Part shown: piece after piece, positions 9,527 through 18,388 of the stretch | Layout: each line of letters begins with the position of its first letter | How positions within the stretch are numbered: the stretch's first letter is position 1 | NCBI GenBank assembly: GCA_021796115.1 | Contig: JAJYOP010000013.1 | Span: forward strand, 1-42,941 | Direction: 5' to 3' | DNA: 42,941 nt | From: a bacterium | GTDB lineage: Bacteria > Omnitrophota > Gorgyraeia > Duberdicusellales > 4484-171 | Translations under genes and position numbers: made by a program | The notes under the pieces: generated by a model | What the model saw: the letters and a program-made list of their open reading frames with translations, nothing else | What the model was told of the DNA's origin: nothing | Databases searched by the model: none

Positions 9527-9669
9527 AATTCCAAATCCCAAATTCCAAGCACCAAATAAATTCCAATGACCAAAATTTCAATGTTCCAAACGGAATCCAT
9601 TTTGGTCATTTGGACATTGGAACTTGAAATTTATTTGGAATTTGGAGCTCGGTGCTTGGAATTTTTGAT
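9525..9669. repeat. ATTCCAA-word long imperfect palindrome, copy 1
   Basis: AAATTCCAAATCCCAAATTCCAAGCACCAAATAAATTCCAATGACCAAAATTTC / mirrored TTTTGGTCATTTGG...TTATTTGGAATTTGGAGCTCGGTGCTTGGAATTT. Confidence 0.88.
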
Positions 9670-9680
9670 TCATAGCAATT

Positions 9681-11006
9681 ATGTACGTCATAAAACCAAT
9701 CTCTAAAATCAAAAAGAAAATAACTGTTCCGCCGGATAAATCAATATCCCATAGGGCGGTTATTTTGTCTTCACTTTGTGAAGGAAAAACCCGCATTGAG
9801 CCTTTTGTCGAGAGCCAGGATACAAAGGCTACGCTTGAGTGTATGAAGAAATTAGGCATAACCGCTAATTTATCAGATGGTTTATTAACAATTATCGGAA
9901 CGGGAATGTCACTAAAACCGCAGGAAACTCCGCTAACTCTTTTTGCCAATGAATCAGGCACGACAATGCGGATTCTAAGCGGCCTCTTGAGCTGTCAGAA
10001 ATTCCCGGTTACTTTTGAAGCTGCGCCGGCATTATGCCGCAGGCCAATGGGACGGATAATTTTACCCCTCCAGCAGATGGGCGCAAGAATAAGCGGAACC
10101 ACAGCCAAAGATAAAATTACGCACGAAGAAAAGCTTTATCCGCCGCTGCACATTAAACCAGCCGGCGAAATAAAAGGTCAAAGATTCAAACTTAATGTTG
10201 CCAGTGCCCAGGTTAAATCAGCGCTGATGCTAGCTGCGCTTTTTGCCAAAGGCCAAACGGTGATTAAAGAACCTTATAAATCGCGCGACCATACGGAAAG
10301 AATGCTTAAACTTTTCCGTGCTGGTATAAAAGTAAAAGGCACAACCATAACCTGCAAGCCAATCAATAAATTGGTATCTCCCAAAAAGCTCTTTATCCCC
10401 GGAGATTTTTCTTCGGCAGCATTTTTTATTGTTCTGGGCCTGATTATCAAGAAGAGCAAAATAACCATCAAAAATGTAAATATAAACCCTACGCGTTGCG
10501 GGCTGCTTCAGGTATTAAAACGCATGGGCGGAAAGATTAAAATAAAAAATAAAAAGAGCGCCTATGAGCCATACGCCGATATAGTTGTCCAGAGTTCAGA
10601 ATTAAAAGGCGCAGAGGTTAAGCCTGAAGAAATACCATCGATGATTGATGAGGTGCCGATTCTTTGCGTGGCAGCAGCTTTTGCTAAGGGGAAAACCGAA
10701 ATAAGAGGCGTAAAAGAACTGCGTGTTAAAGAAACCGACAGGATCTGGTCAATGGTGCATAATTTATCGATTGCCGGCGTGGATATTTATAATGCCCGTT
10801 ACAAAGATGATGAAGAAATCGTAATCAACGGCGGCAAAACCTACCGCGCATATTCTTTTGAAAGCTTTTTTGACCATCGCGTGGCGATGAGCATGATTAT
10901 TTTTTCCATGGCTTTAGCGCACCGAGAAAGTGATATTGATGATACGGACTGCATTAATAAATCCTTTCCCCGATTCTTATCTATCGTAAAATCTTTATAT
11001 CGATGA
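9681..11006 (+). CDS. aroA: 3-phosphoshikimate 1-carboxyvinyltransferase (EPSP synthase)
   Basis: VPPDKSISHRAVILSSLCEG, NESGTTMRILSGLL, ELRVKETDRI, FDHRVAMSMIIFSMA. Confidence 0.95.
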   Translation: MYVIKPISKIKKKITVPPDKSISHRAVILSSLCEGKTRIEPFVESQDTKATLECMKKLGITANLSDGLLTIIGTGMSLKPQETPLTLFANESGTTMRILSGLLSCQKFPVTFEAAPALCRRPMGRIILPLQQMGARISGTTAKDKITHEEKLYPPLHIKPAGEIKGQRFKLNVASAQVKSALMLAALFAKGQTVIKEPYKSRDHTERMLKLFRAGIKVKGTTITCKPINKLVSPKKLFIPGDFSSAAFFIVLGLIIKKSKITIKNVNINPTRCGLLQVLKRMGGKIKIKNKKSAYEPYADIVVQSSELKGAEVKPEEIPSMIDEVPILCVAAAFAKGKTEIRGVKELRVKETDRIWSMVHNLSIAGVDIYNARYKDDEEIVINGGKTYRAYSFESFFDHRVAMSMIIFSMALAHRESDIDDTDCINKSFPRFLSIVKSLYR

Positions 11007-11755
11007 GGATCATCCGTTTCCTTTACAATAAAAATATACATTGGGGCCTAATAAAAGAAGATTGTGCAGTTATTCTTAAAGGAGAACCTTTTAAAAACAT
11101 TAAACTAACTGCGAAAAAAGTCCCACTGACGAAAATAAAGCTTTTACCTCCCGCAACGCCGACAAAAATTGTACTTGCCGGGCTAAACTATAAAGACCAC
11201 GCCAAAGAGCTGAAAATGCCTTTGCCAAAAAATCCGATTTTATTCTTAAAGCCGATTACAACGCTTATCGCCCATGGCGAGCCGATAATTTATCCCAAAG
11301 GCGTTGGGCAGCTTGACTATGAAGGAGAGCTTGCAATTATTATCAAGAAAAAAGGAAAAGACATAAAGCCGAAAGATGTGTCAAGGTATATTCTGGGTTA
11401 TACCTGTCTTAATGATGTTACGGCAAGGGATTTGCAGAAAACTGACGGCCAATGGACGCGTTCAAAATCTTTCGATACTTTTTGCCCGCTTGGTCCGTGG
11501 ATAGAAACCTCAATCGACCCGCGCAATATTGCTATCAGGCTCTGGCTTAACGGCATTTTAAAACAAAGCTCTTCAACTAAAGAATTTATTTTTAATGTCG
11601 ATTATCTGGTTTCTTTTATTTCCAAGGCCATGACACTTTACCCCGGTGATGTGGTTTCTACTGGAACTCCTTTTGGCGTCGGGCCGATGAAAAAAGGCGA
11701 TAGCGTAGAAGTCGAAATCGAAAATATCGGTAAATTATCTAATTATATTAAATAA
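11003..11755 (+). CDS. Fumarylacetoacetate hydrolase-family protein
   Basis: LAGLNYKDHAKELKMPLPKNPILFLKP, LDYEGELAIII, GYTCLNDVTARDLQ, GDVVSTGTPFGVGPMKKGD. Confidence 0.93.
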   Translation: MRIIRFLYNKNIHWGLIKEDCAVILKGEPFKNIKLTAKKVPLTKIKLLPPATPTKIVLAGLNYKDHAKELKMPLPKNPILFLKPITTLIAHGEPIIYPKGVGQLDYEGELAIIIKKKGKDIKPKDVSRYILGYTCLNDVTARDLQKTDGQWTRSKSFDTFCPLGPWIETSIDPRNIAIRLWLNGILKQSSSTKEFIFNVDYLVSFISKAMTLYPGDVVSTGTPFGVGPMKKGDSVEVEIENIGKLSNYIK

Positions 11756-11759
11756 ATTA

Positions 11760-12596
11760 ATGCGCAAAGAATTAAATATTTTGTCGCAAAGCATTTTTTT
11801 AATTTTATTGCTGGTATTATCAGCCTGCGCCTACCGACCAAAATTACTTGCCGAAAAAATACTGCCGCAGCAAATTGCCGAAATGAAAAAAACAACACGC
11901 CTTAACGAAGGAGAAAAGATTAAATATGGCATTTCCTGGTTAGGCATATCCTGCGGGAAAATGGATTTAGAAATAAAAAGTAGCGAAGAAATTAACGGCC
12001 GCAAAGTTTACCATCTATTTTGCGACGCCGGGCCAAATGATTTCTTCTCAATTTTCTTTCAATCCCGATATATTTTAGAAACTTATCTCGATGCCGAAAC
12101 CGGCTTGCCCATAAAGTCTGTAAGAAAAAAAATGCCTAAGAATCAAACTGAAGAAGAGATTATGTTTCATTGGAACAATAAAGTTGCCGAAGTTAATTAT
12201 GGAAAAGCTGTAAAGAAAATTCCCCTTGCAGAAAATAGCCAAGATCTACTTTCTTTTTTGTATTATTTCCGGATTAACGGCTTAGCGCCCGATAAAAAAT
12301 ATAATTTTAGCATTATTTATAGCGGTAAAAGCTGGCCGGTAGAAATGATTAGTGACGGTGTTTATCAATTGCGGCAGACTGGAGGTCGCTGCATTCGGGT
12401 TCTTTCGGTGAAATTATTTTCGCCATTAATATTAGAAATAATGGGAGGCAAAGAGCTTACTGCTTATGTAAGTGCGGATTACGAGCGTATTCCGGTAATT
12501 TTCAGCGTAAAAACTAAAATGGGACAGGCAGATACTACTTTAATTGAGAAACGGCAATGTGAACTACCTAAATTAGAGAAAAAAATACCACAATGA
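11760..12596 (+). CDS. DUF3108-like lipoprotein
   Basis: Lipobox-like [33 protein letters not shown]...; [10 protein letters not shown]. Confidence 0.75.
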   Translation: MRKELNILSQSIFLILLLVLSACAYRPKLLAEKILPQQIAEMKKTTRLNEGEKIKYGISWLGISCGKMDLEIKSSEEINGRKVYHLFCDAGPNDFFSIFFQSRYILETYLDAETGLPIKSVRKKMPKNQTEEEIMFHWNNKVAEVNYGKAVKKIPLAENSQDLLSFLYYFRINGLAPDKKYNFSIIYSGKSWPVEMISDGVYQLRQTGGRCIRVLSVKLFSPLILEIMGGKELTAYVSADYERIPVIFSVKTKMGQADTTLIEKRQCELPKLEKKIPQ

Positions 12597-13006
12597 AATC
12601 CTATACAGAATATCTTGCCTTTAATACAAAAAATAAAATCGAGTTTGTAAATATTACTTCAAAGGTCGAGGAGGTGCTTAAAAAAAGCGGCATCAAAGAA
12701 GGGTTATGTTTGGTAAATGCCATGCATATCACCGCGTCAGTTTTCATCAATGACGAGGAAGAAGGTTTAAGGGCGGATTTTAGGGAGTGGCTTGAAAAAT
12801 TAGTTCCGCAAAACAAAGAGTACCAGCATAATTTGACTGGCGAAGATAATGCGCACGCTCATCTTAAGCGCACGGTTATGGGTAGAGAGGTAGTTATTGC
12901 CGTAACTGGCGGGCAATTAGACTTCGGCCCATGGGAGCAGATTTTTTACGGCGAATTCGACGGCAAACGCGCAAAGCGGGTTCTGGTTAAGGTAATTGGG
13001 GGATAG
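12593..13006 (+). CDS. yjbQ: YjbQ/UPF0047 family protein (secondary thiamine-phosphate synthase-like)
   Basis: [62 protein letters not shown]. Confidence 0.92.
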   Translation: MKSYTEYLAFNTKNKIEFVNITSKVEEVLKKSGIKEGLCLVNAMHITASVFINDEEEGLRADFREWLEKLVPQNKEYQHNLTGEDNAHAHLKRTVMGREVVIAVTGGQLDFGPWEQIFYGEFDGKRAKRVLVKVIGG

Positions 13007-13035
13007 TTAATACGAGTTACCACGAATAAATAGAC

Positions 13036-13064
13036 TTGACAAAATATACAGAATAATGTATATT
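13036..13064 (+). promoter_or_regulatory. Sigma-70-type promoter for the toxin-antitoxin module
   Basis: TTGACA - 17 bp - TATATT. Confidence 0.75.
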
Positions 13065-13075
13065 TTAATGAGAGT

Positions 13076-13147
13076 ATCATTTTTCTAAGCGCGAAGCGCA
13101 TAGGAAAAATGATAGTTCGAATTACCCCCGTGCGAAGCGAGTGGGGT
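13076..13147. repeat. Twin-hairpin element, copy 2 (5' leader of the TA module)
   Basis: ATCATTTTTCTA..TAGGAAAAATGAT, AGTTCGAAT, TACCCC..GGGGTA. Confidence 0.82.
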
Positions 13148-13165
13148 ACGCAGAGGTGAAAAAAT

Positions 13166-13438
13166 ATGACTAAAACGCTTCCTTTAACTGAATTAAGGCC
13201 AAAATTACCAAAGATAATGGGCAGGGTTTCGAAGTATTTTGACCGCTACATTATTACGCGCCACGGAAAACCCGAAGCAGTCATTCTTTCCGAAGATGAT
13301 TATGAAAGTCTTCTGGAAACGTTAGACATTGTTTCTGATAGCAAATTAATGAAAGATATCAAGAGGGCAGAACAAGATTTAAGGAAAGGCAAAGGAATTG
13401 TCTGGGAGAAAGCCAAGAAGAAATTAGGCTATGTATAA
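13166..13438 (+). CDS. Phd/YefM-type antitoxin
   Basis: MTKTLPLTELRPKLPKIMGRVSKYFDRYIITRHGKPEAVILSEDDYESLLETLDIVSD. Confidence 0.9.
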   Translation: MTKTLPLTELRPKLPKIMGRVSKYFDRYIITRHGKPEAVILSEDDYESLLETLDIVSDSKLMKDIKRAEQDLRKGKGIVWEKAKKKLGYV

Positions 13439-13691
13439 TATTGAACTTTCGCCCAAGGCTTTTAAATCGCTAGAACATCTTGAACGAAGTAACAAAAAAA
13501 TCTCCCAGTGCATTATCAGCGCCATTGATGAATTAAAAACTAACCCATATCTTGGCAAAAAACTCTGCGGCGAGCTGGCTAGTTTTCGTTCTTTAAGGGT
13601 TGCTGAATACCGCATAATTTACCTTATCGTCGAAAAACGCATCCTAATTCAAGTGGTTAAGATTGCACATAGGCGAGAGGTCTATAGATGA
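13431..13691 (+). CDS. RelE/ParE-family toxin
   Basis: [17 protein letters not shown]...[40 protein letters not shown]; 8 bp overlap with antitoxin. Confidence 0.92.
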   Translation: MYNIELSPKAFKSLEHLERSNKKISQCIISAIDELKTNPYLGKKLCGELASFRSLRVAEYRIIYLIVEKRILIQVVKIAHRREVYR

Positions 13692-13761
13692 GCAGATTTT
13701 TTACGGCGAATTCGACGGCAAGCGTTCAAAGCGAGTTTTAGTTAAAATAATCGGTGAATAG
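13690..13761 (+). pseudogene. Diverged duplicate of the last 72 bp of yjbQ
   Basis: First 32 bp identical to 12935-12966, then ~11 substitutions to 13761; same length and same stop position. Confidence 0.9.
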
Positions 13762-13776
13762 CTTAAAGGAGGAAAA

Positions 13777-14250
13777 ATAGAATTATCAAGTAATCCAAAA
13801 ACACAAAAATATGCAATACGCTGGCTATTTATATTTACCTTTATCTGCGTAATTAATTCCATTATCCTTATTTTCATAAATAATCCATCATGGGAACATC
13901 CTTTCTTTAATTTTGCAATGTTGTTACCTTTTATTCATTGTGGAATCGTTTGGATTATTTTAATCTCTTATGGCTGGGTTACCTATGGCAAGGATAAAAG
14001 TAGTGAATATATAAAAAATAACTATCCAGAAATTTGGAAAAAGCTTCATCCATGGGGTGACTGTTCATATAATTCTTTTGCTTCTTTCGCATTTCTTCTT
14101 GGAAAGTATGATGATGGCAAAGACGATATTCTAAATAACCTTAAACAAAGAGCGGCGATAGCCATAGGCATTGTGTTTTGGACATTTGGATTAATTCCTG
14201 TTTCTTGGCTTTTGAACATCTGCGCTTTATTTTTAAATAAACTGATTTAA
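13777..14250 (+). CDS. Putative small membrane protein; apparent ATA at the expected start position (or downstream start 13918)
   Basis: AAAGGAGGAAAA-ATA-GAATTATCAAGT..., open frame ELSSNPKTQKYAIRWLFIFTFICVINSIILIF...MLLPFIHCGIVW. Confidence 0.5.
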   Translation: MELSSNPKTQKYAIRWLFIFTFICVINSIILIFINNPSWEHPFFNFAMLLPFIHCGIVWIILISYGWVTYGKDKSSEYIKNNYPEIWKKLHPWGDCSYNSFASFAFLLGKYDDGKDDILNNLKQRAAIAIGIVFWTFGLIPVSWLLNICALFLNKLI

Positions 14251-14352
14251 CAACCATATATATCCACAACCAACCTTCGTGTTTTTTTGTTTACAGAGTT
14301 TTCAAGATTTGTATTGTATTTCCCACCCCTGTATTATATAATTTTCCCTCGT

Positions 14353-14565
14353 AAACACAGATTATCACAGATATTATGAAATTCCAAATAACAAGCACCA
14401 AATTCCAAATAAATCCTAATGACCAAAATTCTAATGTCCTAAACAGAACCTGTTTTGGTCATTTGAACATTGGAACTTGAGATTTATTTGGTGCTTGAAA
14501 TTTGTGATTTGGAATTTCTCATCTGAGATAATCTGTGATTTTTATCTGTGATCATCTGTGGAAAA
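14353..14565. repeat. Nested palindrome: CACAGAT-word arms enclosing an ATTCCAA-word palindrome (copy 2)
   Basis: Outer ACACAGATTATCACAGAT / ATAATCTGTGATTTTTATCTGTGATCATCTGTG; inner 14376-14520. Confidence 0.85.
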
Positions 14566-14578
14566 ATAATAAATAAAT

Positions 14579-17245
14579 ATGGATATCGCACCAAGATATA
14601 ACCCAAAAGAAGTTGAGGAAAAGATACTAAAAAAATGGCTTTCCGGAAATTTTTTTGCCGCAAAAGTTTCAGCGGATAAAAAGCCATTTTCCATCGTTAT
14701 TCCGCCGCCGAATATCACCGGAATTCTGCACATGGGTCATGCCTTAAACAACACCATTCAGGATGTTTTGGTAAGATTTAAAAGAATGCAAGGATATGAA
14801 ACCCTCTGGATGCCGGGGACTGACCATGCCGGCATTGCTACGCAGAACGTAGTGGAAAAAGATTTGGCCAAACAAGGTTTAAAAAAAGAGGATACCGGCC
14901 GCGAAGAATTTCTGAAAAGGCTTTGGGAATGGAGAGATAAATACGGTTCAACCATTATCAGCCAGTTACAGAAACTTGGCGCAAGTTGTGATTGGAAGCG
15001 GACGCGTTTTACCATGGATGAGGCTTACAGTGAAACCGTCAAAGAAGTATTTGTCCGCTTATACGAAAAAGGACTAATCTATCGAGGTAAAAGAATTATT
15101 AACTGGTGCCCGCGCTGCCAAACCGCGCTTTCCGATGAAGAAGCCGCCCACAAAGAAATAAATGGCTGGTTGTATTATATTAAGTATCCAGTTAAGGGAT
15201 ACACCGGAGAGCATGCCGAATATGTGGTGGTTGCTACAACTAGGCCGGAAACTATGCTTGGCGATACTGCAGTTGCCATAAATCCAAAAGATGAAAGATT
15301 TAATTGGCTTCGTGGCGGAAAAGTGATTCTTCCTATAATGGATAGAGAATTGCGAGTCATTGAAGATGAAGTCGTTGATGTGGAATTTGGAACCGGAGTA
15401 GTTAAGGTTACGCCATCGCATGATCCGGTTGACTTTAACTTAGGAAAAAAGTACAACCTTGAATTTATCAATATCATGAATGATGACGCGACCATGAACG
15501 AGCAGGCCGGCGAATTTGCCAATATGGATAGATTTGAGGCAAGAGAAGCAATTCTTGAATTGCTTGAAGAGAAAAAACTTATCGAAAAGAAAGAGCCTTA
15601 TAAAGTTTCTGCCGGGCATTGCTATCGTTGCCATACAATTATTGAGCCGCGCATTTCTCCGCAGTGGTTCGTCCGGATGAAACCATTGGCGGATGGCGCG
15701 ATTAAGGTTGTCGAAGAGGATCGAATAAAATTTTATCCGGAACGCTGGAAAAAAGTTTATCTAAACTGGATGTATAACATCCAGGATTGGTGCATTTCCC
15801 GCCAGATTTGGTGGGGGCATCGCCTGCCGGTCTGGTATTGTAAAGAGTGTTTTAAAAACGAAGACGCAGAAGCTAATGCTGGCATTATTGTTTCCAAGCA
15901 AAAACCGGAAAAATGTCCGCATTGCGGCTCACACGATCTGGCGCAGGATGAGGATGTGCTTGATACCTGGTTTTCCTCATGGCTTTGGCCTTTTGCGACG
16001 TTTTATTGGCCGAATTTCAGAAAGGACACAAGCGATGGAAAAGAATTAAATTATTTTTATCCGACATCGGTTTTAGTGACTGCCTCAGAAATATTATTTT
16101 TCTGGGTTGCCAGAATGATTATGGCCGGTCTTGAATTTAAGAAAGAAATACCTTTCCGCGATGTCATGATCCATGGCACTGTGCGCGATGACCGGGGCAT
16201 TAAAATGTCTAAGTCGCTCGGTAACATCATTGATCCCTTGGAAATTATCGATAAATTCGGAACCGATTCTCTGCGGTTTTCTTTAATGCTTAATGCTTCC
16301 GGAGGCGCAGACTTGTATATTTCCGATGATACATTTCTTGTGGGAAGGAATTTTGCCAATAAAATTTGGAATGCCACAAGATTCATCCTTCTTAAGATGA
16401 CGGAAAAGAATATTACGATAGATAATCTCGAATTGGAAAAATACGATGAAATCGATGCCTGGCTGCTTAATGAGTTGAACAATGCCATTTCTGGCGTAAC
16501 CGCTTCTTTGGACAATTACCGCATTAATGATGCCACGAAAATCGCCTACGAATTTTTCTGGCATGTCTTTTGCGACTGGTACATCGAAATGGTAAAGGAC
16601 GATTTCACCAGGGGGCGAGCAAAAATATCGGTTTATGTTTTATTAAACGCGATAAAATTGCTTCATCCGGTTATGCCGTATATCAGCGAAGAAATATTCC
16701 AGCTGCTTAAAGAAAATTTATTTATTAAAGCGGAAGAGAGTATTGTTGTTGCCAGATGGCCTAAAGCAAAAAAAGTAGAAGGCGACACAAAGAGCGTCAA
16801 TACTATAACTGCAATCGCGCAAACGATTAAAGAAATAAGAAACATAAAAACAGATTTAGGCTTGGGGCAAAAAAAGGTAAGTTTAGCCATTAAAACCAAT
16901 AAAGATAACGAACAATACTGGAAAAAACATGAGGTCTGGATAAAAAGGCTTTCTTTACTTGAAGATATTTCGTTCCAGGGGAAACTCAAAAGAACAGTTT
17001 TTAAAGGTGAACTCTGGGAACTCGATTTAGGCGTTGAAGAGTTGGACATAAAAAATTTCCTGGTCTCGCTCGATAGGAAAATAAATAATTTGCAAAATGT
17101 ACACAGCAAAGTTTCCGGAAGGCTAAATAACGAAAACTTTTTAAATAATGCTTCAGGAGAGGTAGTAGAAGCAGAGAAAAACAAATTTACCGAATTATCA
17201 GAACAGCTAAAGCGCCTCAAGGAGTTGAAAAATGCGTTTAAGTAG
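14579..17245 (+). CDS. valS: Valyl-tRNA synthetase
   Basis: IVIPPPNITGILHMGHALNNTIQD, WMPGTDHAGIATQNVVEK, ATTRPETMLGDTAVA, KMSKSLGNIIDPLE. Confidence 0.97.
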   Translation: MDIAPRYNPKEVEEKILKKWLSGNFFAAKVSADKKPFSIVIPPPNITGILHMGHALNNTIQDVLVRFKRMQGYETLWMPGTDHAGIATQNVVEKDLAKQGLKKEDTGREEFLKRLWEWRDKYGSTIISQLQKLGASCDWKRTRFTMDEAYSETVKEVFVRLYEKGLIYRGKRIINWCPRCQTALSDEEAAHKEINGWLYYIKYPVKGYTGEHAEYVVVATTRPETMLGDTAVAINPKDERFNWLRGGKVILPIMDRELRVIEDEVVDVEFGTGVVKVTPSHDPVDFNLGKKYNLEFINIMNDDATMNEQAGEFANMDRFEAREAILELLEEKKLIEKKEPYKVSAGHCYRCHTIIEPRISPQWFVRMKPLADGAIKVVEEDRIKFYPERWKKVYLNWMYNIQDWCISRQIWWGHRLPVWYCKECFKNEDAEANAGIIVSKQKPEKCPHCGSHDLAQDEDVLDTWFSSWLWPFATFYWPNFRKDTSDGKELNYFYPTSVLVTASEILFFWVARMIMAGLEFKKEIPFRDVMIHGTVRDDRGIKMSKSLGNIIDPLEIIDKFGTDSLRFSLMLNASGGADLYISDDTFLVGRNFANKIWNATRFILLKMTEKNITIDNLELEKYDEIDAWLLNELNNAISGVTASLDNYRINDATKIAYEFFWHVFCDWYIEMVKDDFTRGRAKISVYVLLNAIKLLHPVMPYISEEIFQLLKENLFIKAEESIVVARWPKAKKVEGDTKSVNTITAIAQTIKEIRNIKTDLGLGQKKVSLAIKTNKDNEQYWKKHEVWIKRLSLLEDISFQGKLKRTVFKGELWELDLGVEELDIKNFLVSLDRKINNLQNVHSKVSGRLNNENFLNNASGEVVEAEKNKFTELSEQLKRLKELKNAFK

Positions 17246-18125
17246 AGACATCCGTTTAATTATCAAGAAAGGCTTGCAGGAAGATATCGGCCACGAAGAC
17301 ATAACTACGCTTTTTACGATACCTTACCACTTTAAAACTGAAAGCGAAATCCTTGCCAAGGAAGATGGTATTTTGTGCGGCATAGAAATTGCCAGAGCGG
17401 TATTTAAAGAGCGTGACAGAAATGTAATTTTTAAAACTTTCAAAAAAGACGGCAATTCTTTTAAAGCAGAAGACAGAATAGCTTACATAAAAGGAGATGC
17501 ACGGGTTATCCTTTCTGCGGAAAGAGTAGCGTTAAATTTTCTATCTTTATTTTCCGGCATCGCCAGTATAACCGCGAAATTTGTTTCGCAAACCAAAGGT
17601 ACGCCTGCCAAAATACTTGACACCAGAAAAACCACTCCCGGTTTAAGAGTTTTAGAGAAATATGCGGTGAAAATCGGCGGTGGTTATAACCACAGAAAAA
17701 GCCTGGGCGATGCCATACTCATGAAAGACAACCATCTTCGCGCCGGAAGATTTATCCGGGAAGATGGCAGGCTTGATGAAATCCGTATGGCAAAATGCAT
17801 TTCTTATTTACGGACGCTCCCTTCCAAGAAAATTGAAATCGAAGTTGAAAGCCTCGATGATTTTAAGGCAATCGTTAAATACAAACCCGATGTGATTATG
17901 CTGGATAATTTCAATATCTTAGGCATGCGTAAAGCAGTAAAATTCAGGAATAAATATTTCCCTCGAGTTAAACTCGAAGCTTCCGGCGGTGTCCGCCTTG
18001 AAAATGTCAGAAAAATTGCCAAAAGCGGAGTAGACTACATTTCTATCGGAAGCTTAACCCATTCACCCAAAGCTATTGATTTTTCGTTAGAGATAATTAC
18101 AACAAATAAAAACTCTGAATCCTAA
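17232..18125 (+). CDS. nadC: Nicotinate-nucleotide pyrophosphorylase (carboxylating)
   Basis: EDIGHEDITT, LNFLSLFSGIASITAKFV, ILDTRKTTPGLRVLEKYAVKIGGGYNHRKSLGDAILMKDNH, IEVE, LEASGGV. Confidence 0.96.
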   Translation: MRLSRDIRLIIKKGLQEDIGHEDITTLFTIPYHFKTESEILAKEDGILCGIEIARAVFKERDRNVIFKTFKKDGNSFKAEDRIAYIKGDARVILSAERVALNFLSLFSGIASITAKFVSQTKGTPAKILDTRKTTPGLRVLEKYAVKIGGGYNHRKSLGDAILMKDNHLRAGRFIREDGRLDEIRMAKCISYLRTLPSKKIEIEVESLDDFKAIVKYKPDVIMLDNFNILGMRKAVKFRNKYFPRVKLEASGGVRLENVRKIAKSGVDYISIGSLTHSPKAIDFSLEIITTNKNSES

Positions 18126-18233
18126 ACTCGAAACTCTAAACAAATCATAAATACGAAAGTTCAGACTCGAAATGTTTTGGGTTTGTGATTTGTAGTTTCG
18201 AGTTTGTTTGTTTATGGTTTCGAGTTTAGAGTA
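18111..18233. repeat. CTCGAAA-word imperfect palindrome overlapping the nadC 3' end
   Basis: ACTCTGAATCCTAAACTCGAAACTCTAAACAAATCATAAA / TTTGTGATTTGTAGTTTCGAGTTTG...ATGGTTTCGAGTTTAGAGT. Confidence 0.8.
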
Positions 18234-18273
18234 GCAGACCGCCTACCCCCGGGCTGGACAGGGCTGCGAGCGA

Positions 18274-18369
18274 AGCCAGGATTTTCCTGGCTGAGCAAGG
18301 GCACTTGTGGCATAATCTGGCTATGGCCAGATTATGCAGTAATATGAAACCACGGGCTTTAGCACGTGG
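18274..18369. repeat. Three consecutive hairpins upstream of uvrB
   Basis: AGCCAGGA/TCCTGGCT; GCATAATCTGGC-TATG-GCCAGATTATGC (12 bp perfect); CCACGggctttagcaCGTGG. Confidence 0.8.
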
Positions 18370-18388
18370 AGATTCATTTTGAATTAAA

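Noticed and set aside
16663-17220. 185-aa ORF on the - strand
   Set aside because: Antisense to the valS 3' region; Ser/Phe-rich composition typical of a shadow ORF
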